The translations under genes and the position numbers were made by a program. From NCBI RefSeq assembly GCF_001633165.1, contig NZ_CP015418.1, positions 1,220,501 through 1,284,500 on the forward strand: a DNA stretch of 64,000 nucleotides. The letters run 5' to 3'. The notes below the pieces were generated by a model. The model was not told the DNA's origin, did no database searches, and was given only the letters and a program-made list of their open reading frames with translations. Positions 35,246 to 42,546 of the stretch are shown one piece after another. This stretch comes from Rhodovulum sulfidophilum DSM 1374. Its GTDB lineage: Bacteria; Pseudomonadota; Alphaproteobacteria; Rhodobacterales; Rhodobacteraceae. The number at the start of each line of letters is the position of its first letter. The stretch's first letter is position 1.

Positions 35246-35689
35246 ATGCTCGACAACATGCCACGCGGAACGATTTGTATCGAGGAACTCGAAATCGGTA
35301 TGCGCCGCCATCTGCGCAAGCAGGTGACCGACCGCGATATCGAGATGTTCGCCGAGGTCTCGACCGACTGCAACCCGGTGCATCTCGACGACGATTACGC
35401 CATGGAGACGGTCTTTGAGGGCCGGATCGCCCATGGCATGCTGACCGCCGGCCTGATCTCGGCGGTGATCGGCGAACAGCTTCCGGGCCATGGCACGATC
35501 TATCTGGGCCAGACCCTGAAATTCATCGCCCCCGTGCGGCCCGGCGACACCGTGCTGGCCGAGGTCGAGGTCAAGAGCATCGACCATTCCCGCCGCCGTG
35601 TGACGCTGGATTGTCGCTGCCTGGTCGACGGCAAGCCGGTTCTCAAGGGCGAGGCCGTGGTACTGGCACCCAGCAAGAAATTCGATTGA
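35246..35689 (+). CDS. MaoC-like (R)-specific enoyl-CoA hydratase
   Basis: 147 residues in a hot-dog fold. VSTDCNPVHLDDDYA holds the catalytic Asp/His pair and FEGRIAHGMLTAGLIS the following conserved glycine helix, as in PhaJ. It hydrates trans-2-enoyl-CoA, possibly supplying (R)-3-hydroxyacyl-CoA for PHA. The start at 35246 has GGGGG seven bases upstream and fits the promoter; an ATG at 35225 would sit almost on the transcription start. Confidence 0.88.
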   Translation: MLDNMPRGTICIEELEIGMRRHLRKQVTDRDIEMFAEVSTDCNPVHLDDDYAMETVFEGRIAHGMLTAGLISAVIGEQLPGHGTIYLGQTLKFIAPVRPGDTVLAEVEVKSIDHSRRRVTLDCRCLVDGKPVLKGEAVVLAPSKKFD

Positions 35690-35720
35690 CGCGGCCCGGC
35701 CTCCGGTGCAATCGGGGGCC

Positions 35721-36683
35721 ATGCAGACCTTTGCCTCCTGGACCGGAAACGCGACGGGCGACCGCGGCGCCGCGGCCGCTATCGGCAATTTCGACGGTGT
35801 CCATCTCGGCCACCGGGTGGTGATCGAGGCCGCCCGTGCCGAGGCCGCGAAGCGGGGGGCGCCGCTTGGCATCCTGACCTTCGAGCCGCATCCGCGCGAA
35901 TTCTTCGCCCCCGACGCGCCTCCGTTCCGGCTGATGAATGCCGAGGCCCGCGCCAACCGGCTGGCCAAGCTGGGGGTCGATCACCTTTACGAACTGCCCT
36001 TCGATGCGCGGCTGGCCGGGCTTTCGCCCGAAGTCTTCGCGCGCGAGGTCATCGTCGACGGTCTGGGGCTGTCGCATGTCGTCGTGGGCGCGGATTTCTG
36101 CTTCGGCAAGGGCCGCGCCGGCACCGTCGAGGATCTGGTGCGCTTCGGTGCCGAGATGGGCTTTGGCGTCACCGCGGTGCCGCTTCTGTCGAACCATGTG
36201 GGCGAGGTCTCCTCGACCTCTATCCGGCACGCGCTGAGCGAGGGACGCCCGGGCGATGCCGCCGGGATGCTGGGCCACTGGCATCGGATCGAGGGCGAGG
36301 TGCTGCATGGCGATGCCCGCGGGCGGGCCTTGGGCTTTCCCACCGCGAACATGTCGATCCGGGGGCTGCACCGGCCGCGCTTCGGGGTCTATGCGGTCAG
36401 GGTCGACGTGCTGTCCGGGCCGCATCGCGGCACTTATGACGGCGCCGCCTCGATCGGGATCCGGCCGATGTTCGGCGAGAATGTCCCGAATTGCGAAAGC
36501 TATCTCTTCGATTTCGAGGGCGATCTTTACGGCACCCACCTGTCGGTCGCGCTGGTCGAGTTCCTGCGCGACGAGGCCAGGTTCGACAGTCTGAACGCGC
36601 TGGTCGCGCAGATCGACGCCGATTGCACCCGGGCCCGGGCGGTTCTGGCCGGCGATCTGCCCTTGCCCTTTGCGCGGGACTGA
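35721..36683 (+). CDS. ribF: Bifunctional riboflavin kinase / FAD synthetase
   Basis: 320 residues. The N-terminal FMN adenylyltransferase has AAIGNFDGVHLGHR and FCFGKGRAGTV-type text (seen as DFCFGKGRAG), with SSTSIRHALSEGRPGDA closing it. The C-terminal kinase has RALGFPTANM and NCESYLFDFEGDLYG. Converts riboflavin to FMN and then FAD. The ATG at 35721 is preferred to a GTG at 35706. The YcgN-family gene starts four bases after the stop. Confidence 0.95.
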   Translation: MQTFASWTGNATGDRGAAAAIGNFDGVHLGHRVVIEAARAEAAKRGAPLGILTFEPHPREFFAPDAPPFRLMNAEARANRLAKLGVDHLYELPFDARLAGLSPEVFAREVIVDGLGLSHVVVGADFCFGKGRAGTVEDLVRFGAEMGFGVTAVPLLSNHVGEVSSTSIRHALSEGRPGDAAGMLGHWHRIEGEVLHGDARGRALGFPTANMSIRGLHRPRFGVYAVRVDVLSGPHRGTYDGAASIGIRPMFGENVPNCESYLFDFEGDLYGTHLSVALVEFLRDEARFDSLNALVAQIDADCTRARAVLAGDLPLPFARD

Positions 36684-36687
36684 TCCG

Positions 36688-37167
36688 GTGGCGCGCCCCT
36701 CCCGCAAGACCGTTCCGAAACCGCTGCGTTCGCGGTTCTGGGAGCGCGTGGCGCTGAAGGACATGACGCCCGCCGAATGGGAGGCGCTGTGCGACGGCTG
36801 TGGCAAATGCTGTCTGAACAAGCTCGAGGATGCCGATACCGGCGAGGTCGTCTTCACCCGGATCGCCTGCCGCCTGCTGGATGACAGCACCTGCCGCTGT
36901 GCCAATTACGCGATCCGCAAAAGCATCGTGCCCGAATGCGTGGTGCTGTCGCCGAAGGGGCTGGGCGAGGTCGTCTACTGGATGCCTGCAAGCTGCGCCT
37001 ATCGGCGGCTCTGGGAGGGGCGCGGGCTGGCCGACTGGCATCCGCTGGTTTCGGGCGATCCCGAAAGCGTGCACGAGGCCGGGATGTCGGTTCAGGGCTG
37101 GACCATTCCCGAATTCGATGTTCCGCTCGAGGACTGGGAAGATCACCTCATAGAAGAGGAGCTGTAA
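36688..37167 (+). CDS. YcgN/UPF0260-family cysteine-cluster protein
   Basis: 159 residues. The family hallmark is EALCDGCGKCCLNKLEDADTGE, seen as LCDGCGKCCLNKL, then FTRIACRLLDDSTCRCANY and CAYRRLWEGRGLADWHPL. The eight conserved cysteines resemble a metal or Fe-S site (CxxCxxCC, as in YkgJ-like families), but the function is unknown. The start is read as GTG at 36688. It follows ribF closely and ends five bases before the threonine aldolase start. Confidence 0.87.
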   Translation: MARPSRKTVPKPLRSRFWERVALKDMTPAEWEALCDGCGKCCLNKLEDADTGEVVFTRIACRLLDDSTCRCANYAIRKSIVPECVVLSPKGLGEVVYWMPASCAYRRLWEGRGLADWHPLVSGDPESVHEAGMSVQGWTIPEFDVPLEDWEDHLIEEEL

Positions 37168-37172
37168 CAGCC

Positions 37173-38228
37173 ATGCATTTCGCCTCGGACAACACCTCGC
37201 CGGTGCCGCCGCAGATCCTGGATGCGCTGATCGCGGCCAATCATGGCTATGCCATGCCCTATGGCAGCGACGCGATCATGGCCGAGGTCCGCACAATGAT
37301 CCGCGAGATCTTCGAGGCGCCCGAGGCCGAGGTCTATCTGGTTGCGACCGGCTCTGCCGCCAATGCGCTGGCGCTGTCGGTGCTGTGCCCGCCCTGGGCG
37401 ACGGTCTTCTGCCATCGCAATGCCCATATCGAGGAAGACGAATGCGGCGCGCCGGAATTCTTTACCGGCGGCGCCAAGCTGACGCTGGTCGAGGGCGCCG
37501 ATGCCAAAATGACCCCCGAGGCGCTGCGCGAGGCCATCGCCCATGCGGCCCGGGCCGGCGTGCACAACGTCCAGCGCGGCGCGGTCTCGATCACCAACGC
37601 GACCGAACAGGGCACGGTCTATTCCGCCGCCGAGGTGTCGGCGCTTGCGGATGTCGCCGCCGATTACGGCCTGCCGGTCCATATGGACGGGGCGCGGTTT
37701 GCCAATGCCCTGATGCGCAGCGGCGCGACCCCGGCCGAGATGACCTGGAAGGCGGGCATCGATATCTTGTCCTTCGGTGGCACCAAGAATGGCTGCATGG
37801 GGGTCGAGGCGGTGGTGCTGTTCGATCCGGCCCATGCCTGGGAATTCGAGCTTCGGCGCAAGCGGGGCGGGCATCTGTTCTCGAAGCATCGCTATCTGTC
37901 GGCGCAGATGGCGGCCTATCTCAAGGACGGGCTCTGGCTCAAGTTGGCGGCGCGGGCCAATGATGCGGCGACGCGGCTGTCAGAAGGGCTGGCCGCGCAT
38001 GACAGTGCCAGGCTCCTGCACCCGACCGAGGCCAATGCCGTCTTCGCCGCCTTCCCGCGCGAGGCGCATCGCCGCGCCCATGCGGCCGGGGCGCAATATT
38101 ACCTCTGGCCGATGGACTGCTCGCTGGATGGCCCGGGCGATGAGGTCTTGTCGGCGCGGCTGGTCTGTTCCTGGTGCACGACCGACGAAGAGGTCGACGC
38201 GCTTCTGGCCATCGTCCGGGGCGACTGA
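37173..38228 (+). CDS. ltaE: Low-specificity L-threonine aldolase
   Basis: 351 residues, PLP-dependent fold type I. Cleaves L-threonine or allo-threonine to glycine and acetaldehyde. MHFASDNTSPVPPQIL, VATGSAANALALSVL, HIEEDECGAPEF, the PLP Asp in VHMDGARFANAL, and SFGGTKNGCMGVEAVV with the Schiff-base lysine are all present. It probably shares a transcript with ribF and the YcgN gene. Confidence 0.92.
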   Translation: MHFASDNTSPVPPQILDALIAANHGYAMPYGSDAIMAEVRTMIREIFEAPEAEVYLVATGSAANALALSVLCPPWATVFCHRNAHIEEDECGAPEFFTGGAKLTLVEGADAKMTPEALREAIAHAARAGVHNVQRGAVSITNATEQGTVYSAAEVSALADVAADYGLPVHMDGARFANALMRSGATPAEMTWKAGIDILSFGGTKNGCMGVEAVVLFDPAHAWEFELRRKRGGHLFSKHRYLSAQMAAYLKDGLWLKLAARANDAATRLSEGLAAHDSARLLHPTEANAVFAAFPREAHRRAHAAGAQYYLWPMDCSLDGPGDEVLSARLVCSWCTTDEEVDALLAIVRGD

Positions 38229-38292
38229 AGCGCGCCCCCGGCCCGAGGACCGGCCCAAGGGCCAGGTCCGAGCCCGGAGGTCAGGTCCGCGG

Positions 38293-38892
38293 CTACAGCT
38301 TGCCCGCGAGATGCTGGTCGAGATCGTCCAGCCGGTCCTGCCCCCAGAACCTCTCGTCGCCGTCGGTGATGTAGAAGGGGGCCCCGAAGACGCCCCGGGC
38401 GGTCGCCTCTTCCAGATTGGCGGCATAGGTCTCCGCCCCTGCCAGCAGGCCCCGGTCGGCGAGCCCCGGGTCGAACCCCGCCGCCTTCAGGCAGTCGCGG
38501 ATGACCTCGTCCTCGGCAACGTTGCGGTCCTCGGCCCAGCAGGCGCGGGTCAGCGCATGAACCAATTGGCCGGGATCGCCCTCGCCGGTTGCCTGAGCGG
38601 CGATGATCGCATAGGCGGCAGGCGCCGGATTGGTCGGAAAATGTGCGGGCGCGAGGGACAGTTTCAGCCCGGTTTTTACCGACTGGCGGCGCAGCTCCTG
38701 CAACCTGTAGGCCTTGCGCGCCTCGGCTCTCTGGGGCAGGGGCGTGCCGCCGGTCCGGCCGAAAAGCGCCATCATATCAACGGGCTTGTAGGTGACGGTC
38801 GCCCCATGGCGGGCCGCTATCTCCTCCAGCCGGTTGCCCGCCAGATACGCGTATGGCGAGATCACGGTGAAGAAGTAGTCGATATGGGCCAT
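38293..38892 (-). CDS. DsbA-fold 2-hydroxychromene-2-carboxylate isomerase family
   Basis: 199 residues. MAHIDYFFTVISPYAYLAG has the kappa-class GST/HCCA isomerase start, where Ser replaces the thioredoxin cysteines and activates glutathione; RGVFGAPFYITDGDERFWGQDRLDDL is the family's C-terminal motif (cis-Pro in GAPFY). The role is glutathione-linked isomerisation of an aromatic intermediate, or unknown. It is transcribed from a TTGACA promoter divergent to prs. Confidence 0.88.
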   Translation of the reverse strand: MAHIDYFFTVISPYAYLAGNRLEEIAARHGATVTYKPVDMMALFGRTGGTPLPQRAEARKAYRLQELRRQSVKTGLKLSLAPAHFPTNPAPAAYAIIAAQATGEGDPGQLVHALTRACWAEDRNVAEDEVIRDCLKAAGFDPGLADRGLLAGAETYAANLEEATARGVFGAPFYITDGDERFWGQDRLDDLDQHLAGKL

Positions 38893-38924
38893 CGTGACGC
38901 CTCTTTCCTCATAAGGTTTTCAAG

Positions 38925-38952
38925 ACCGTAGCTCGGTGCTAAGCGCTGTCAA
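38925..38952 (-). promoter_or_regulatory. Promoter of the isomerase gene
   Basis: On the minus strand TTGACA (38952-38947), a 16-base spacer and TACGGT (38930-38925), about 35 bases upstream of the start codon. Confidence 0.5.
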
Positions 38953-38997
38953 CATATCGTTACACGCGCGAATCGGCCGCCGCCGGAGACACTCCCC

Positions 38998-40023
38998 ATG
39001 CACAATATTCACGAACCGAAACTGATTTCGGGCAATGCCAACCGTCCGCTTGCCTCTGCCATCGCCCGGCGGATGTCGATGCATCGGGGCATCAGTGTCG
39101 ACCTGGTCGATGCCCGCGTCGAACGCTTCAACGATCAGGAGATCTTCGTCGAGGTCTACGAGAATGTCCGCGGCGAGGACATGTTCGTGATCCAGCCGAC
39201 CTCGAACCCGGCGAATGACAACCTGATGGAGCTGATGATCATGGCCGATGCGCTGCGCCGCTCCTCGGCCGCGCGGATCACCGCCGTGATCCCCTATTTC
39301 GGCTATGCCCGTCAGGACCGCCGTACCAAGGCCCGCACCCCGATCAGTGCCAAGCTGGTGGCCAACCTGCTGACCGAATCCGGCATCGAGCGGGTGCTGA
39401 CCATGGATCTGCACGCGGCCCAGATTCAGGGCTTTTTCGACATCCCGGTCGACAACCTCTATGCCTCGCCGATCTTCGCGCTGGACATCGCGCATGAGTT
39501 CAACGGGCTGGCCTCCAAGACCACGGTGGTCTCGCCCGATGTGGGCGGCGTGACCCGGGCCCGCGAACTGGCGCAGCGGATCGGGTCGGGGCTGGCCATC
39601 GTCGACAAGCGCCGGGTGCGCCCGGGCGAGGTCGCCGAGATGACCGTGATCGGCGATGTCGAGGGCCAGATCTGCTTCATCGTCGACGACCTTTGCGACA
39701 CTGCCGGGACGCTTTGCAAGGCGGCCGACAAGCTGATCGAGGCCGGCGCCGAGGAGGTCCATGCCTATATCACCCATGGCGTCTTTTCGGGCCCGGCGGT
39801 CGAGCGGATCCGCAATTCGAAGCTGAAATCGGTGGTGGTGACCGACTCGATCCAGCCGACCGAGGCGATCCTCGGAACCCCGAATATCCGCATCGTGCCG
39901 ACCGCGCCGCTGTTTGCGCAGGCGATCATGAACATCTGGCAGGGCACGTCGGTGTCCTCGCTCTTCGAGCACGAGACCCTGGTGCCGATCTACGAGGGCC
40001 TCTACGCCCCGCGCCGCGGCTGA
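38998..40023 (+). CDS. prs: Ribose-phosphate pyrophosphokinase
   Basis: 341 residues. Makes PRPP from ribose-5-phosphate and ATP (EC 2.7.6.1) for nucleotide, His and Trp synthesis. [18 protein letters not shown] start ([16 protein letters not shown]), the ATP loop [17 protein letters not shown], and the PRPP-binding [15 protein letters not shown] are intact. The protein is about 25 residues longer than the E. coli enzyme, as usual in alphaproteobacteria. Confidence 0.96.
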   Translation: MHNIHEPKLISGNANRPLASAIARRMSMHRGISVDLVDARVERFNDQEIFVEVYENVRGEDMFVIQPTSNPANDNLMELMIMADALRRSSAARITAVIPYFGYARQDRRTKARTPISAKLVANLLTESGIERVLTMDLHAAQIQGFFDIPVDNLYASPIFALDIAHEFNGLASKTTVVSPDVGGVTRARELAQRIGSGLAIVDKRRVRPGEVAEMTVIGDVEGQICFIVDDLCDTAGTLCKAADKLIEAGAEEVHAYITHGVFSGPAVERIRNSKLKSVVVTDSIQPTEAILGTPNIRIVPTAPLFAQAIMNIWQGTSVSSLFEHETLVPIYEGLYAPRRG

Positions 40024-40109
40024 GCCGCCGCGCCATTGAGGGCCGGGGCACGAGCCCCGACGGCTGGCGGCGGAGATCCGGCGCTGGCCGGGGGCCGGAC
40101 CCCATCCGC

Positions 40110-40496
40110 CAGGGCCTTGCCTATATGGGCGGGCGCATCGACCCGCCAAGCTCGGCACCTTCCGAAACTGGCTGACATCACCCGTCACTGCCTTTCGGGC
40201 GAGGTCGGGTCATAGGCGCGCCACCCTTTGGCTGCATTATCCGCATGTCCCGGCCGAGCCGCTGTATCCGGGCAAGCCCGCGGTCGATCCGGCGCGCGGC
40301 GGGGGCCCATGCCCGGCGGCTGGTCGATCCGGCCGGGGCGCTGGTTCTGCCGCGCCTCGCGCTTCAGGCTTGGGTCGAACTGACCGAAAACCACGCGGTC
40401 TTTGCCTGGCTCGTGTTTCGCCGGAGAAGCAGCCCCGCCCATCCGGGATAGGGCCAACCGACCGCGATCACGATGGACCGGCGCATCGGCTGAGCC
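40110..40496 (+). pseudogene. GNAT acetyltransferase pseudogene with several frameshifts
   Basis: Pieces of one GNAT protein appear in order in different frames: YMGGRIDPPSSA (about 40122-40158), VIGAPPFGCI (from 40209), YPGKPAVDPARGG (from about 40264), then ARRLVDPAGALVLPRLALQ with WVELTENHAVFAWLVF (about 40310-40420), and after a stop and a shift QPTAITMDRRIG to a stop at 40496. ELTENHAVF-x-x-L-x-F followed by a -PTAITM- tail is the usual end of small GNAT enzymes. At least three frame changes and a stop make it dead. Confidence 0.72.
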
Positions 40497-40505
40497 GCAA
40501 CCGAC

Positions 40506-42452
40506 TCAGTCCCGGATCTCGGCCGAAGCTTCTGCGGCCGCCTCTGCCGCGGCTTCCTCCGCCGCCGCCTCCTCAGCCGCGCGCCGCCTTGCCCGCCGCG
40601 ACAGCAGCGCGGTATCGAGCTCGCCATTCAACTCGCGGGCGCGGCGCATATAGGGCTCGTTGCGCGCGGTCGGCACGCCCGGTTTCCACAGATCGGCCAG
40701 CTCGCGCACCATCCGCCGGTCGAAATCGTAATAGGCGCTTTCGCGGTCCCGGGCCTCGGTCGCGCTCAGACCCATCGCCTCGAGCGAATAGCGCGCGACC
40801 CTGAGCGAGCTGTCAAACAGTTCGCGCACGATCTTGTCGGCTCCGGCGCGGTAAAGCGCGTAGACATGGGCGCGGTCGCGGGCGCGGGCGATGATGGTCA
40901 GATCGGGCCGCACCCCTCTGGCATAGCGCACCACCCGCGTCGTCGCCGCCGGATCGTCCAGCGCCACCACGAAGACCCGCGCCGTGCCCAGCCCCGCGGC
41001 CATCAGCGTCTCGGGCCGGGTCGGGTTGCCGAAGAAGCCCTTGATGCCGAATTTGCGCATCAGGTTGATGGTGGGAAGGTCGTCGTCGAGCATGGTCGCG
41101 GGATAGCCCGACATCTGCAGCATCCGCTGCACCACCTGCCCGAACCGGCCGATCCCGGCGATCAGGATCGGATTGCGCTCGTCGATCCGGTCGGGGGCGC
41201 GGTCGGTCCCGATCCCGGCCACCGCGAAGCGCTTGGACAGCATCTCGTAGACGAAGAAGAAAAGCGGCGTCATCAGCATGGTCAGCGCGATCACCAGCAA
41301 CAGCGTCTGGGTCAGCCGCTGGGACAGCACGTCCTGCTGGACGGCAAGCCCCAGGATCACGAAGCCGAATTCGCCGGCCTGGGCGAGGCCCAGGGTGAAC
41401 AGCCAGCGGTCGCGCCCCTTCAGCCCGAACAACCGGCCCAGGGCCGCAAGCACCAGCCCCTTGACCACCATCACCCCAAGCGCCAGCGCGAAGATCCCGG
41501 CCGGGTCGGCCAGCAGCACCTGAAAGTCGATGCCCGCACCCACGGTGATGAAGAACAGCCCCAGCAGCAGGCCCTTGAACGGCTCGATATTGCTTTCCAG
41601 ATCGTGGCGAAATTCGGAATCGGCCAGCACCACGCCCGCGAGGAAGGTTCCCAGCGCGGGCGAGAGCCCGACCATCCCCATCAGGACCGCGATGCCGATC
41701 ACCAGAAGCAGCGCCAGCGCGGTATACATCTCGCGCAGATGCGCCATGTTGACGAAGCGGAAGACCGGGCGGATCAGGTAATGCCCGGCGAGGATCACCG
41801 CCGCGACCGCGCCCAGCGTCACCAGCGCGACGCCCCAGCCGGGCAGGCCCGCGACCAGCGAAAAGCTGCCGCCATGCGGCGCGGCCTCGAGCGCGGGGCG
41901 TATCACCGAGCCGTCGGGCGCGATCTTCGCCTTCGGGGCGGCGACCAGCAAGGGCAGCGCCACCAGCATCGGGATCACCGCGATATCCTGCGCCAGCAGC
42001 ACCGAAAAGCTTGCCCGGCCGCCATTGGTGGGCATCAGCCCCTTCTCGGACAGGGTCTGCAGGACGATCGCGGTCGAGGACAGCGCGAAGACCAGCCCCA
42101 CCGCCAGCGCCGGACGCCAGTCGAGCCCCAGCGCCGGGATCGCGGCCGCCATGATCGCCAGCGTGGTCAGCGTCACCTGAAGCCCGCCAAGCCCGACCAG
42201 CCGGGTGCGCATCCGCCAGAGCGTTTTCGGCTCGAGTTCGAGACCGATCAGGAACAGCATCAGCACCACGCCGAATTCGGCGACATGGCGGATGTCCTCG
42301 ACCTCGGCATCGAGAAGCGCCAGCGCCGGGCCGATGGCGATGCCCGCGGCGAGATAGCCCAGCACCGATCCGAGTCCCAGCCGCGCGGCAAGGGGAACGG
42401 CGATCACCGCCGCGGCAAGGCAGATCAGGGCGGGAAGCAGGAAGCTGTCCAT
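40506..42452 (-). CDS. KefB/KefC-type monovalent cation:proton antiporter with RCK domain
   Basis: 648 residues. A CPA2 membrane domain of about 12 helices (GSVLGYLAAGIAIGPALALL, then GLELEPKTLWRMR, ALSSTAIVLQTLSEKGL) runs to about residue 400; the RCK/TrkA-N domain begins ILIAGIGRFGQVVQRML near 430. A Glu/Ala-rich tail follows. It exports K+ in exchange for H+; glutathione-type gating is possible but the key residues are not verifiable here. I start it at 42452 because the upstream 61 codons are unconserved. No KefF/KefG partner is adjacent. Confidence 0.9.
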   Translation of the reverse strand: MDSFLLPALICLAAAVIAVPLAARLGLGSVLGYLAAGIAIGPALALLDAEVEDIRHVAEFGVVLMLFLIGLELEPKTLWRMRTRLVGLGGLQVTLTTLAIMAAAIPALGLDWRPALAVGLVFALSSTAIVLQTLSEKGLMPTNGGRASFSVLLAQDIAVIPMLVALPLLVAAPKAKIAPDGSVIRPALEAAPHGGSFSLVAGLPGWGVALVTLGAVAAVILAGHYLIRPVFRFVNMAHLREMYTALALLLVIGIAVLMGMVGLSPALGTFLAGVVLADSEFRHDLESNIEPFKGLLLGLFFITVGAGIDFQVLLADPAGIFALALGVMVVKGLVLAALGRLFGLKGRDRWLFTLGLAQAGEFGFVILGLAVQQDVLSQRLTQTLLLVIALTMLMTPLFFFVYEMLSKRFAVAGIGTDRAPDRIDERNPILIAGIGRFGQVVQRMLQMSGYPATMLDDDLPTINLMRKFGIKGFFGNPTRPETLMAAGLGTARVFVVALDDPAATTRVVRYARGVRPDLTIIARARDRAHVYALYRAGADKIVRELFDSSLRVARYSLEAMGLSATEARDRESAYYDFDRRMVRELADLWKPGVPTARNEPYMRRARELNGELDTALLSRRARRRAAEEAAAEEAAAEAAAEASAEIRD

Positions 42453-42546
42453 GTCGTCTGGAATCCTCGGGTCCGAGAGTGCCTCGGTCAAGCATGAGGG
42501 AAGGGCGCGGCGTCGCAGGCACGGGAATGGGGCAGCCCGCGGGGGG

